Below, one piece after another: positions 50,570 through 61,414 of a stretch of 64,000 nucleotides of DNA. Position numbers and translations under genes: made by a program. The notes below the pieces were generated by a model, which was not told the DNA's origin, did not search any database, and saw only the letters and a program-made list of their open reading frames with translations. Within the stretch, counting starts at the first letter, position 1. The number at the start of each line of letters is the position of its first letter. Origin of the DNA: JASLDZ01 sp038226305 (GTDB taxonomy: Bacteria; Pseudomonadota; Alphaproteobacteria; Caulobacterales; Caulobacteraceae); the NCBI GenBank assembly GCA_038226305.1, contig JBBRQN010000005.1:62001-126000 (forward strand), given 5' to 3'.

Positions 50570-50619
50570 CCAAGAGAGCTTATCGCCGATTGCTGGCCCA
50601 CCGCCAGACGCCGAACCGA

Positions 50620-51375
50620 TCAGGCGTCGGCGGTCTCCGCGGCGGGAGACGGCCAAGGCATCCATGCCAAGGCCTTGTCGAGACTGTGGCGGGGCACGGC
50701 GGCGATCGTGCGCAGGCGCTCCAGATCCAGCACGGTGACCGACTCGCGGCGCCACGCCACGATCCCATCCTGCACGAGCGACTTCACGACCCGGTTCACA
50801 TGCACGGCCGAAAGGCCCGCCATCTGGCCCATCTCGCTCTGCGTGAAAGGAAACGGGATCTTGATCTGACCGGCGCTGTCGGAGCCCAGCCGCAGCCGGT
50901 CGCAGGTGGTGATCAGAAGAGCCGCCACCCGCGATCTCGCCGAGGTCTGGCCGACCGAGCAGAGCCGGTCCATCAGCACCACCCGCTGGTTCTGCGAGGC
51001 GAGGAACAGCAGCATGGCCAGCCGGGCGTGGGTCTCGAACAGCATGGCGAAACGGCGGCGGTCCAGCCGGGCCAGCGTCACGTCGCTGGCGGCGTGCAGG
51101 GCGTCCACAGCCTCGGTGTAGCCAAGCCCGGCCGTGCCCAGAAGGTCGCCCGGAAAGTGCAGGCGGATGATCTGGCGCTCGCCGCTCTCCAGGGCGAGGC
51201 TCGATTTCACGCAGCCTTCCTTCAGCACGAAGATCGCGTTTTCGGGGTCCAGCGCCGGACGGATCTCCACGCCGCGGCGGAAGGTCAGCGTCTCGACCTC
51301 CAGGGCCAAGAGCGCCGTCCGTTCCTCGTCGGAAATCGGCGCGAGTTCGTCCAGGCAGTCGGCGAGGTCAGCCAT
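50620..51375 (-). CDS. Crp/Fnr family transcriptional regulator
   Basis: A 251-residue protein: cyclic-nucleotide-type sensor domain (IFVLKEGCVKSSLALESGERQIIRLHFPGDLLG, then TLARLDRRRFAMLFE), dimer helix (LAMLLFLASQNQRVVLMDRLCSVGQTSARSRVAALLI) and C-terminal HTH (PFTQSEMGQMAGLSAVHVNRVVKSLVQDGIV). No Cys cluster typical of oxygen-sensing FNR is present, and the effector is unknown. This type is widespread in alphaproteobacteria (FixK/NnrR/Crp-like). The gene stands alone upstream of xseA. Confidence 0.9.
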   Translation of the reverse strand: MADLADCLDELAPISDEERTALLALEVETLTFRRGVEIRPALDPENAIFVLKEGCVKSSLALESGERQIIRLHFPGDLLGTAGLGYTEAVDALHAASDVTLARLDRRRFAMLFETHARLAMLLFLASQNQRVVLMDRLCSVGQTSARSRVAALLITTCDRLRLGSDSAGQIKIPFPFTQSEMGQMAGLSAVHVNRVVKSLVQDGIVAWRRESVTVLDLERLRTIAAVPRHSLDKALAWMPWPSPAAETADA

Positions 51376-51453
51376 TCAGGGTGTCCGTGAGCGGGGGAAC
51401 GTCGCCCTGCAGCCTTCGGATGTGCCCCTTCGAATTTGATTCAGCTAGAGGTT

Positions 51454-52989
51454 TCAGAACAATCGGCCCTGCCGGGACACCATGTCTCGGGGGTCCGATG
51501 GCTTCGACGGGCGGCTCGATCGCGGCTTGGGGGATGCCGCGGGATCGTTCTCCACGCTGGCACCGATGGACGCTTCGGCCGCATCGACGGCGAACTGCAG
51601 GCGCACGCGCTCGCCGGCGGAAAGCGCCGAGGCCGCACGCACGATCCGCCCGTCAGCCGCATGCACCCGGGCGAAACCGCGGACGAGCGGGGCGTCTGGA
51701 TCGAGGGTGCGGCGCACTTGCTCAAGCCTTGCCAGCCGCTCAGTGGCGCGTTCCAGATGCCGCTCCACGCCGCTGTCGAGGCGCGCCGACAGTTGCGGCA
51801 GGCGTGCCCGCTGCGTCGACTGCTCGACGATCCGCAGCCCCTCCCGCTGCAGGCGGCCCGTGAGCTGAGACAGGCGATCGGCTTTGGCGCGGGCAGAGCG
51901 ATCGAGCAGCGAGGCATTCAGTCGCCCCGCCACCCCGGCAAACCGCCGCTCATGCAGAGCTGCGTGGTGCGAGAGGCCGGCGGCCAGGCCGCGCGTCGCC
52001 AGGTCGAGCCGCTGTGACGGCAGGCCCAAGAGAGCCTCCGGTCGGGGCAGACCCCGCTCGGCCGAGCGCAGCCGCTCCCGCGCCTGCTCCAGGGCCACGC
52101 GCGTGCAGCGCTCCATCCGACGGGCCGAGTCGGCCACCTCGGCGGCGAGGTCCGCCAGCACGGGCGTGGCGATCTCGGCCGCCGCGGTGGGGGTGGGGGC
52201 CCGCCTGTCGCTGACGAAGTCGATGAGCGTCGTGTCCGTCTCGTGCCCCACCGCCGAGACGAGGGGGATCGTGCAGGCGGCCACCGCCCTCGCCAGCGCC
52301 TCGTCGTTGAACGGCCAAAGGTCTTCGACGGAGCCGCCGCCGCGGGCCACGATGATGATGTCTGGCCGGGGCACGGGTCCGCCTGCGACGGGCAGGGCGT
52401 CGAAGCCCCGCACCGCGGCGGCCACCTGCGCGGCCGCGGCCTCTCCCTGCACCACCACCGGCCAGACGATCACCTGGCACGGCCAGCGCTCTTGCAGGCG
52501 GTGCAGGATGTCGCGGATCACGGCACCCGTGGGGCTCGTCACCACGCCGATCACGTTAGGCAAGGCGGGCAGGGGCCGTTTACGCTCCGCGGAGAACAGG
52601 CCCTCCTCGGCCAGCCTCGCCTTCAGCCGCTCGTACTGCGCCAGGAGCGCTCCGACGCCCGCGGGCTCCAGCGTCTCGATCACGAGCTGGTAGGAGGAGC
52701 GTGCCGGATAGGTCGTGATCCGCCCGGAGACGATCACCTCCATCCCGGTCTCGGGCCGCACCGAGATGCCCCGGACGGACTTCCAGATCACCCCGTCTAT
52801 GCTGGCCTTGTCGTCCTTGACGGTGAGGTAGACGTGGCCGGAGGCGTGGCGGGTGACCTTGGAGACCTCGCCGCGCACCCGCACCTGCCCGTAGGCGTCC
52901 TCCAGCGTGCGCTTCAGCGCGAACGACAGCTCCGACACCGAATAGGCGGGAAGGTTCGTCGGCAGGTCGGGGGCGTCGGCGAGACTCAC
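51454..52989 (-). CDS. xseA: Exodeoxyribonuclease VII large subunit
   Basis: Forms the nuclease with XseB. The N-terminal OB domain has YSVSELSFALKRTLEDAYGQVRVRGEVSKVTRHASGHVYLTVKDDKASIDGVIW, followed by the catalytic core (NVIGVVTSPTGAVIRDILHRLQERWP, DIIIVARGGGSVEDLWPFNDEALARA, SAVGHETDTTLIDFVSDRRAPTPTAAAE) and a helical C-terminal region. The C-terminal motif LVRGFARVHAADGRIVRAASAL and DMVSRQGRLF are standard. GTG 52989 gives 511 residues; the larger frame upstream is Arg/Pro-rich and spurious. Confidence 0.95.
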   Translation of the reverse strand: MSLADAPDLPTNLPAYSVSELSFALKRTLEDAYGQVRVRGEVSKVTRHASGHVYLTVKDDKASIDGVIWKSVRGISVRPETGMEVIVSGRITTYPARSSYQLVIETLEPAGVGALLAQYERLKARLAEEGLFSAERKRPLPALPNVIGVVTSPTGAVIRDILHRLQERWPCQVIVWPVVVQGEAAAAQVAAAVRGFDALPVAGGPVPRPDIIIVARGGGSVEDLWPFNDEALARAVAACTIPLVSAVGHETDTTLIDFVSDRRAPTPTAAAEIATPVLADLAAEVADSARRMERCTRVALEQARERLRSAERGLPRPEALLGLPSQRLDLATRGLAAGLSHHAALHERRFAGVAGRLNASLLDRSARAKADRLSQLTGRLQREGLRIVEQSTQRARLPQLSARLDSGVERHLERATERLARLEQVRRTLDPDAPLVRGFARVHAADGRIVRAASALSAGERVRLQFAVDAAEASIGASVENDPAASPKPRSSRPSKPSDPRDMVSRQGRLF

Positions 52990-53126
52990 AGGGGCACGAT
53001 ACCCTGCCCATCGGGGATGCGGGAGGGTGCGGGCCGCGTGGCGATCGCCTGTACGACCCACGACATGCCCGGCTGTCCAAGCTGTTCCTTTCCGGGCGGC
53101 GTGCGCGCGGTGTAGGAGCCGGTGCC

Positions 53127-54395
53127 ATGAACGTGCTCCTCGTCGGCTCCGGTGGCCGAGAACATGCGCTGGCGTGGAAGATCGCGCAGTCGCCGCTGCT
53201 GGTGCGATTGGTTTGCGCCCCGGGCAATGTGGGCATCGCGCACCTCTGCGAAACGCGGGCCGTGAAGGCCGACGACGTCGCTGGGCTTGCCGCTCTGGCG
53301 CGGGAGATCGCTGCAGACCTCGTGGTGGTGGGGCCCGAAGTCGCTCTCGCGGCCGGATTGGCAGACGCGCTCGCGCTCGCCGGCATCGCCTGTTTCGGAC
53401 CGACCGCCGCAGCGGCGCGGCTGGAGACCTCCAAGAGCTTCACGCGCGAATTCGCAGAGCGTCATGCCTTGCCGGGCACCCCGCATAAGACCTTCGAAGA
53501 TCTGGAGTCCGCCCAGGCGGCGCTCGAGCGTTTCACGCCGCCGTGGGTCATCAAGGCCGACGGGCTCGCGGCCGGAAAGGGCGTGGTCATCGCGCCCGAC
53601 CTGGAGACGGCCCGCGCCGCCGTTGCCGACATGCTGGCCGTTGCCGGCGGGCGGGTCGTGATCGAGCAGTTCATGCAGGGCGAGGAGCTGTCGTTCTTCG
53701 CGCTGTGCGACGGGGTGAGGGCGATTCCCTTTGGAGCGGCACAGGATCACAAACGCGCCTTCGACGGCGACCTGGGCCCCAACACCGGGGGCATGGGGGC
53801 CTATGCCCCAGCACCGGTCGGCACGCCGCATCTGCTCGACGATGCGTTCGAGCGGATCGTGCGCCCCACCGTGGAGGGGATGGCCGCCGAGGCGTCGCCC
53901 TACCGCGGGGTGCTCTACGCCGGGCTGATGGCGACGGCGGACGGGCCGCGGCTGGTGGAGTTCAACGCCCGCTTCGGCGACCCGGAATGCCAGGTGCTGA
54001 TGCTGCGGCTGGAGAACGACATCCTCCCTCTGTTGCATGCCGCGGCCATCGGCGACCTCTCAGCGGTGGAGGCTCCACGCTGGCGGGATGAGGCGGTGGT
54101 GTGCGTGGTGCTGGCCGCGCAGGGCTATCCGTCCGCTCCGGTCTCCGGGGGGCGGATCGAAGGCGCGTTCGCCGACTTCGGCCCCGATGTGGTGGTGTTC
54201 GTGGCCGGTGCACAGGCGGGTGAAGATTGCGATGCGCTGATCGCGACGGGCGGTCGCGTGCTCAACGTCTGCGCCCGCGGGCCAGACATCGCCACAGCGC
54301 GCGACCGAGCCTATGCCGCGGTGGATCGCATTGGCTTCCCGCAGGGCTTCCACCGGCGAGACATCGCCTGGCGGGCGTTGGCAGAGGGTCGCTAG
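53127..54395 (+). CDS. purD: Phosphoribosylamine-glycine ligase (GARS)
   Basis: ATP-grasp enzyme joining phosphoribosylamine and glycine in purine synthesis. It starts MNVLLVGSGGREHALAWKIAQSP, followed by TAAAARLETSKSFTREFAERHALPGTPHKTF, VIKADGLAAGKGVVIAPD, IEQFMQGEELSFFALCDG, GAAQDHKRAFDGDLGPNTGGMGAYAP and LVEFNARFGDPECQVLMLRLENDI. 422 residues is normal. It is in a different place from purF-cvpA (1335-2834), as in most genomes. Confidence 0.96.
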   Translation: MNVLLVGSGGREHALAWKIAQSPLLVRLVCAPGNVGIAHLCETRAVKADDVAGLAALAREIAADLVVVGPEVALAAGLADALALAGIACFGPTAAAARLETSKSFTREFAERHALPGTPHKTFEDLESAQAALERFTPPWVIKADGLAAGKGVVIAPDLETARAAVADMLAVAGGRVVIEQFMQGEELSFFALCDGVRAIPFGAAQDHKRAFDGDLGPNTGGMGAYAPAPVGTPHLLDDAFERIVRPTVEGMAAEASPYRGVLYAGLMATADGPRLVEFNARFGDPECQVLMLRLENDILPLLHAAAIGDLSAVEAPRWRDEAVVCVVLAAQGYPSAPVSGGRIEGAFADFGPDVVVFVAGAQAGEDCDALIATGGRVLNVCARGPDIATARDRAYAAVDRIGFPQGFHRRDIAWRALAEGR

Positions 54396-54399
54396 CCGG

Positions 54400-54558
54400 T
54401 CACCACTGCTTGTCGGCCCAGTCCTCGAAGGTTTCGGCACGCGCGGCCGCGCGGATCTGCAAGCGCCGTCGAATGGCCGCGAGAAGGCGCGACAGGCGCG
54501 CCGACCACCCGGTGCGCTCGCAGCCTTCGAACGCACCAGCAACCCGTACCTCGGCCAT
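54400..54558 (-). CDS. Small hypothetical protein
   Basis: A 52-residue frame, MAEVRVAGAFEGCERTGWSARLSRLLAAIRRRLQIRAAARAETFEDWADKQW, rich in Arg and Ala with a probable amphipathic helix. GGTGGG lies at good spacing before ATG 54558. It could be a real small protein filling the gap between purD and the convergent phosphotransferase gene, or a chance frame. No family recognised. Confidence 0.4.
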   Translation of the reverse strand: MAEVRVAGAFEGCERTGWSARLSRLLAAIRRRLQIRAAARAETFEDWADKQW

Positions 54559-54690
54559 CCGCCCACCGTTCCATTTACAACCTGAGCGAGCATACAACCT
54601 GAACGGTTCTCAGTGAAGCCCCGTCGTGCCGGTTGCTCCACGCCGCCCGTCCGCAATAGGGTCGCCCGCAAAAGACCACCCGGAGGATTC

Positions 54691-55779
54691 ATGGCGGACG
54701 ACGCGGCCGGTGCGACCAGCGCCCAGGACACCTTTTCCGGCACCCGCGCCGTCGACGAGCGCCACCGATTCGACGAGGCGGCGCTGCTGCGCTGGCTGCA
54801 GGCCAACGTCGAGGGCTTCCAGGGGCCGCTGGAGGTGCGCCAGTTCAAGGGCGGCCAGTCGAACCCGACTTATGAGCTTGTCACTCCCACCAAGGCCTAC
54901 GTCCTGCGGCGCAAGCCCCCCGGCAAGCTCCTGCCTTCCGCCCATGCGGTGGATCGAGAGTTCAAGGTGATCTCGGCGCTCGGCCCCACGGGCTTCCCGG
55001 TGGCCAAGGCCTGGGCTCTGTGCACCGACGACGCGGTGATCGGCACCATGTTCTACGTGATGGACCGTGTGGACGGCCGCATCCTGTGGGACCTGACCCT
55101 GCCGGAGTCGTCCAAGGCCGAGCGCACCGCGATCTATCACGCCCAGGTCGACACCCTGGCCGCCCTGCACCAGACCGACTATGCAGCCATCGGCCTCGGC
55201 GACTACGGCCGCCCCGGCAACTACTTCAGCCGCCAGATCGACCGCTGGACCAAGCAGTACCGCGCCAGCGAGACCGACCCCATCGACGAGATGGACCGGC
55301 TGATCGCCTACCTGCCCTCCACCGCGCCCGAGGACGACCGCACCTCCATCGTTCACGGCGACTACCGGCTGGACAACATGGTGCTGCACGCGACGGAGCC
55401 GAAGGTGAAGGTGGTGCTGGACTGGGAGCTCTCCACCCTGGGCAACCCCATGGCCGACTTCAGCTACTTCCTGATGCAGTGGGCGATGGAGGGCGACCCC
55501 GCCCGCCCGGGGCTCGCCAACGTGGATCGCAAGGCTCTCGGTATTCCCGAGGTGGACGAGCTCGTCGCCCGCTACTGCGCCGCTACGGGTCGCGACGGTG
55601 TGCCCAACCTCGACTGGTACTTCAGCTACAACCTGTTCCGTCTGGCGGGCATCTGCCAGGGCATCGCCGGGCGGGTGCGGGACGGCACCGCCGCCAGCCC
55701 GCAGGCCGCCCTGATGGGTGCGAGAGTTCGCCCGCTGGCCGAAAACGCCTGGCGTTTTGCGAAGCTGGCGGGGGCCTAG
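54691..55779 (+). CDS. Phosphotransferase family (APH/ACAD10-like) protein
   Basis: A 362-residue choline/aminoglycoside kinase-fold protein. Its opening RHRFDEAALLRWLQANVEGFQGPLEVRQFKGGQSNPTYEL is followed by YVLRRKPPGKLLPSAHAVDREFKV, TSIVHGDYRLDNMVLHATE (catalytic Asp in HGDYRLDN) and VLDWELSTLGNPMADFSYFL. This form occurs as the N-terminal kinase-like domain of ACAD10/11 and as free proteins beside acyl-CoA dehydrogenases, where it phosphorylates hydroxyacyl-CoA. No acyl-CoA dehydrogenase is nearby. GGAGGATTC precedes ATG 54691. Confidence 0.88.
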   Translation: MADDAAGATSAQDTFSGTRAVDERHRFDEAALLRWLQANVEGFQGPLEVRQFKGGQSNPTYELVTPTKAYVLRRKPPGKLLPSAHAVDREFKVISALGPTGFPVAKAWALCTDDAVIGTMFYVMDRVDGRILWDLTLPESSKAERTAIYHAQVDTLAALHQTDYAAIGLGDYGRPGNYFSRQIDRWTKQYRASETDPIDEMDRLIAYLPSTAPEDDRTSIVHGDYRLDNMVLHATEPKVKVVLDWELSTLGNPMADFSYFLMQWAMEGDPARPGLANVDRKALGIPEVDELVARYCAATGRDGVPNLDWYFSYNLFRLAGICQGIAGRVRDGTAASPQAALMGARVRPLAENAWRFAKLAGA

Positions 55780-56807
55780 CGCCCCTTCCTTATCACAGCG
55801 TCGGGGACGGCGCGCGCCAGCAAGCGTTCGAGCGCCGCCTCGTCTTCGAACGTCGCCCGCACGGGCCACGCCTTCACGCGGGGGCGCCACTCGGGGGGCA
55901 GGCGGGCCCAGTCCTTTTCGGTGGTTATCAGCCCCGCGCCATAGACAGCCGCCCGGGAGCTGAGGAACTTCAGGTCGCTTTCGGAATACGCGGCGTGGTC
56001 GGGATAAGGGGCGAAGTCCACCAGATCGCAGCCCGCAGCCTTCAGCGCCCGCTCCACCTTCCACGGCTTGCCGACACCCGCGAACCCCAGCTGCGGGCCG
56101 GGCGGCGGGGCGGCATCCGGCAGAAGGCGCGCGACCAGCACGGGCAGGGGGGCGAACAGGGCCATGAGCTCGGGGTCGACCTGCTCCAGATCGGCGGGCA
56201 GCATCACGATCACAGCATCAGCCCGGGCCAGACCGGCGCTCAACGGCTCCCGCATGGGGCCGGAGGGCATGACGGCGCCGTCGCCGAACGGCCATTCGCC
56301 GCCCCGGGTCTCGCCGTCCACGACGATGAGCGACAGCGCTTTCTTCAGCGAAGGGTTCTGGTGGCCGTCGTCGAGCACCACGGCCTGTGCTCCTGCGTCG
56401 GCGGCGGCGAGGGCGCCCTCCGCCCTGTCTCGGGCGATCCAGAACGGGCCGTCCGCCCCCAGCATCAGCGCCTCGTCGCCCACCTCGGCGGCGATGTGGG
56501 AAAGGGGGTCGATGCGTTCCGGCCCGACCAGCTTGCCGCCGTAGCCGCGCGAGAGGCCATGCGCCGCGATCCCCCGCGCCCGCAGCCGCCGCAGGATTTC
56601 GCGCACCACGGGCGTCTTGCCCGCTCCGCCCACGGTCAGGTTGCCGACGCAGACTACCGGCACGCCCGGGTCGAGCGGATCTGCGCGGGCGATGCGCCGG
56701 GCGGTGGTCCACGCCCACAGCCAGGACAGGGGCCGCAGGAGCGCACGGGTGAGGGGGGCCGGCGCGGCATCGCGCACATACCACCAGCGGGGCGTGGCGA
56801 GCTTCAA
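55776..56807 (-). CDS. lpxK: Tetraacyldisaccharide 4'-kinase LpxK
   Basis: Phosphorylates the lipid A precursor at the 4' position at the inner face of the inner membrane. The 343-residue protein has RPLSWLWAWTTARR (membrane-proximal), the P-loop VCVGNLTVGGAGKTPVV, RGYGGKLVGPERID, VGDEALML and DDGHQNPSLKKALSLIVVDG. The C-terminal domain has GFAGVGKPWKVERALKAAG. TTG 56807 overlaps the waaA stop by four bases (TTGA). Last gene of the ABC-DUF374-waaA-lpxK operon; it overlaps the convergent phosphotransferase gene by four bases. Confidence 0.95.
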   Translation of the reverse strand: MKLATPRWWYVRDAAPAPLTRALLRPLSWLWAWTTARRIARADPLDPGVPVVCVGNLTVGGAGKTPVVREILRRLRARGIAAHGLSRGYGGKLVGPERIDPLSHIAAEVGDEALMLGADGPFWIARDRAEGALAAADAGAQAVVLDDGHQNPSLKKALSLIVVDGETRGGEWPFGDGAVMPSGPMREPLSAGLARADAVIVMLPADLEQVDPELMALFAPLPVLVARLLPDAAPPPGPQLGFAGVGKPWKVERALKAAGCDLVDFAPYPDHAAYSESDLKFLSSRAAVYGAGLITTEKDWARLPPEWRPRVKAWPVRATFEDEAALERLLARAVPDAVIRKGR

Positions 56808-58078
56808 GGCGCGTGCCTTCGGTCGATCAGGCGCAGGAGCTGAGCGGCCGCGGCGTCGACCCCTTCGCCCGCGTCCCTGGCGACGGCGGCGGCGCGCGCC
56901 ACCCGCGCCTGCACATCCTCCGCATCCCAGTGGAAGGCGGCGGCCAGCTGCCCGGCGTCGTCCACGAGAAGGGTGGCATCGCCGAGGCGGGCGTAGACGT
57001 CGCTCCAGTTCTGCACGTGCGGGCCGCGGATGATCGGGCAGCGCTGGCGCGCAGGCTCCAGCGGGTTGTGGCCGCCGGGGCCCGGCAGGAGGCTGCCGCA
57101 CACGACCGCCGCGCCGTTTTCGGCGGCCAGCGCGTACCACACGCCGAGCTCGCCCAGGGTGTCGGCCACATGCACTTGCACGTCGCGACGCAGGGGCTCG
57201 CCTGCGCTCCGCAGCGAGGCGGCGTGGCCGCGCGCCCTGGCGAGGGTGGCGACCGCCGGCCCGCGCTCGGGATGACGGGGCACGATAACCAGCACTCCCG
57301 GGCCAGCGCTCGCCACCTGTGCGAAGGCATCGAGCACGATCTCGTCCTCCCCCGGGTGGGTCGAGGCCGCCAGCAGCAGGGGGCGGCCCCCGGCGCCGGC
57401 TTTCGCCGTCGCGAGGGCGGCCGCATCCACCGGCAGAGCCTCGCCCGCAAGCTTCAGGTTCAGCCGCCCGTCGTTGCGGGCCCCCAGGGCGACGAGGCCT
57501 GCGGCCACGGCGTCGTCCTGCGCCAGCACGAGGTCGAAGCCTGAGAAGATCGTGCGCGCCACGGCCGAAGATCGCGTCCAGCCCTTCAGGCTGGCCTGCG
57601 ACAGGCGAGCCGAGATCAGGGCGGTGCGTACGCCACGCCTGCGGGCGTCGATCAGAAGGCCCGGCCAGATCTCGCTCTCGGCGAAGGCCGCCACGTCCGG
57701 TCGCCAGTGGTCGAAGAAGCGGCGGGAAGCGCCGGGCGTATCGAGCGGCGCGAACTGGTGGATCGCGCCGGGGGGCAGGCGTGCGCCCAGAAGCGCTGCG
57801 GAGGTGACGGTGCCAGTGGTCACCAGAACCGTCGGCGGGTCGGGGCGGGCCAGAAGCCGGTTCACCAGGGGCAGGAGTGAGAGGCCCTCGCCCACGCTCG
57901 CGCCGTGCAGCCAGACGAGGGGCCCGGCCGGTCGCGCCACGCTGGCCCGGCCCAGTCGCTCGGCCATGCGAGTGGCGTCTTCCTTGCCCTTGGCGGCCCG
58001 GCCGCGGAGCATCGCGGGCAGGAACGGCGAAGCCACAGCGGTCAGGGCGCGATAGCCGAGCAGGCCGAGGGGGATCAC
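56804..58078 (-). CDS. waaA: 3-deoxy-D-manno-octulosonic acid transferase
   Basis: Adds Kdo to lipid A precursor. The 424-residue GT30 enzyme has PAGPLVWLHGASVGEGLSLLPLV (catalytic Glu64 in GASVGE), FAPLDTPGASRRFFDHWRPDVAAFAESEIWPGLL, LISARLSQASLKGW, LAASTHPGEDEIVLDAFA and GGHNPLEPARQRCPIIRGPHVQNWSDVY. The N-terminal membrane helix lies at residues ~1-20. The GTG start (58078) overlaps the stop of the DUF374 gene by four bases. Confidence 0.95.
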   Translation of the reverse strand: MIPLGLLGYRALTAVASPFLPAMLRGRAAKGKEDATRMAERLGRASVARPAGPLVWLHGASVGEGLSLLPLVNRLLARPDPPTVLVTTGTVTSAALLGARLPPGAIHQFAPLDTPGASRRFFDHWRPDVAAFAESEIWPGLLIDARRRGVRTALISARLSQASLKGWTRSSAVARTIFSGFDLVLAQDDAVAAGLVALGARNDGRLNLKLAGEALPVDAAALATAKAGAGGRPLLLAASTHPGEDEIVLDAFAQVASAGPGVLVIVPRHPERGPAVATLARARGHAASLRSAGEPLRRDVQVHVADTLGELGVWYALAAENGAAVVCGSLLPGPGGHNPLEPARQRCPIIRGPHVQNWSDVYARLGDATLLVDDAGQLAAAFHWDAEDVQARVARAAAVARDAGEGVDAAAAQLLRLIDRRHAP

Positions 58079-58764
58079 GCCAGCAGCGCTTCGGCGCGGG
58101 CGGTGGCGGTGCTCAGGCGAGCGGCCCAGTCTGGGGCGAGGGTTGCGGGATCGTCCGCCCGCCCGGCAGCCAGCGGCCCGTCCCACACGATGGCCCCCTT
58201 CGCGAATGGCACTGGAAGGACGCCTCTGTCCCAGCTGTTCAGCCGGAGACATGGCTTGGCCGCCAGGCCGACGAGCAGCACGGGTGCCCCGGTCAGCCGG
58301 GCGAGCAGCGGCGGGCCATCGGTGAAGCGTTCGGCGGGGCCGCGTGGGCCGTCCGGGGTGATGGCCACGCCGTTGCCCGCGCCGATCCAGCGCAACACCT
58401 CGCGAAACGCCTTCGCTCCGCCCTTGGAAGCGTCTCCGGTCTTCGAGGCGGAGCCCAGGATGGCGGGAAAGCCGAGCCGGTTCATGGCCAGCGCAATGAA
58501 GCGCCCGTCGGCGGAGTGAGAGATCAGGGCCCGGGGCGTCTGCGCCCGACTGAGCGGCCAGCAGGCGGGGGAGAGGCCGATGCGGGAGTGCCAGAAGCAC
58601 ACGACGACTCCGCCGCCTGGCGTACCCCGCGTGGCCCAAACGGCCTCGGCCACGGCCTCGTTCTCCCGAGTCCAGCGCATGGTGGCGAGGCACAGCCGCA
58701 CGTAGCCCGCGAAGAGCCATGCCAGCGTCGCCTGCACGCCCCGGGCGCGGAACAGCCGCTTCAA
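58075..58764 (-). CDS. DUF374 lysophospholipid acyltransferase-like protein
   Basis: A 229-residue protein with an N-terminal membrane segment. The DUF374 pattern VVVCFWHSRIGLSP (His), ISHSADGRFIALAMNRLGFPAILGSASK, GAGNGVAITPDGPRGPAERF and PVLLVGLAAKPCLRLNSWDRGVLPVPFAKGAIVWDGPL is clear. The family is related to glycerolipid acyltransferases and in alphaproteobacteria usually sits beside waaA, suggesting a role in lipid A. Its stop overlaps waaA. Confidence 0.88.
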   Translation of the reverse strand: MKRLFRARGVQATLAWLFAGYVRLCLATMRWTRENEAVAEAVWATRGTPGGGVVVCFWHSRIGLSPACWPLSRAQTPRALISHSADGRFIALAMNRLGFPAILGSASKTGDASKGGAKAFREVLRWIGAGNGVAITPDGPRGPAERFTDGPPLLARLTGAPVLLVGLAAKPCLRLNSWDRGVLPVPFAKGAIVWDGPLAAGRADDPATLAPDWAARLSTATARAEALLA

Positions 58765-58804
58765 CGCGCCACGCCCATCGGGGCCACGCTCATCGCCGAC
58801 GCGC

Positions 58805-60604
<1,800 letters not shown>

Positions 60605-60735
60605 GCGCTTTGGGTGCGTCCCCCATGCGGCGGTGTCAAGGCGAGGGTGTCGCCAGGGCGACACGCCAGCAGCGTCGTGGCAGCCGCCTCAGACGAGCCT
60701 TCGCAACCGCATCCGGCGCGGCTAAGCCTTGTGGC

Positions 60736-61404
60736 GTGTCCCGTTTCGATCTCACCACGCCCCTGGGGCGCCTGAAGACCTACGGCGATTACCTGTGGAA
60801 GGATCACGCTTACCTGCGCCTGCCGTTCCAGAACGCGCACTGGGTGGACGAGGCGCTGATCCGCACCAACCAGCCCTGGCCGTTCCAGCTCGCCTGGTGG
60901 CGCGACCGGGGGGTGAAGACCGTCATCAACCTGCGTGGCGGCGGCTATGAGACCAGCTTCTATGTGCTGGAGCGCGAGGCCTGCCAGAAGCTCGGCCTGA
61001 CGCTGGTAGACTTCGCCGTTTCGTCCCGCGAGGCTCCGTCGAAAGCGCAGGTGGCCGCGGCTGCGAACCTCTTCGCCAGCGTTGCCTATCCGGCGGTGAT
61101 GCACTGCAAGTCGGGCGCGGACCGGGCGGGGATCATGAGCGTGCTCTACGCCCATCTGCGCAAGGGTGTGCCTCTGCGGGAGGCCCTTTCGGAGCTCAGC
61201 TTTCGCCACCTGCATGTTCGCCAGGGGCTCACCGGCGTGCTCGACTACACCTTCGAGCGCTATTTTCAGGAGGGCGAGCCCAAGGGTCTCTCCTTTGCCG
61301 AGTGGGTCGAAACCGACGCCTATGACCCGGCGGAACTGAAGGCGAGCTTCCGCGCCAGCCGCATGGGCAAGCTGGTCACCGAAACGGTGCTGCGGCGGGA
61401 ATAG
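60736..61404 (+). CDS. Dual-specificity/tyrosine protein phosphatase (Siw14-like)
   Basis: A 222-residue phosphatase. The active-site loop CKSGADRAG (Cys124 to Arg130, Cx5R) lies in PAVMHCKSGADRAGIMSVLYAHLRKG, and the upstream segment IRTNQPWPFQLAWWRDRGVKTVINLRGG resembles the atypical dual-specificity/Siw14 group, which can act on protein or inositol phosphates. The conserved Asp is in LVDFAVSS. The start is taken as GTG 60736 (VSRFDLTTPLGRLKTYGDYLW). Divergent from the ABC transporter. Confidence 0.87.
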   Translation: MSRFDLTTPLGRLKTYGDYLWKDHAYLRLPFQNAHWVDEALIRTNQPWPFQLAWWRDRGVKTVINLRGGGYETSFYVLEREACQKLGLTLVDFAVSSREAPSKAQVAAAANLFASVAYPAVMHCKSGADRAGIMSVLYAHLRKGVPLREALSELSFRHLHVRQGLTGVLDYTFERYFQEGEPKGLSFAEWVETDAYDPAELKASFRASRMGKLVTETVLRRE

Positions 61405-61414
61405 ACCTGCGGCC

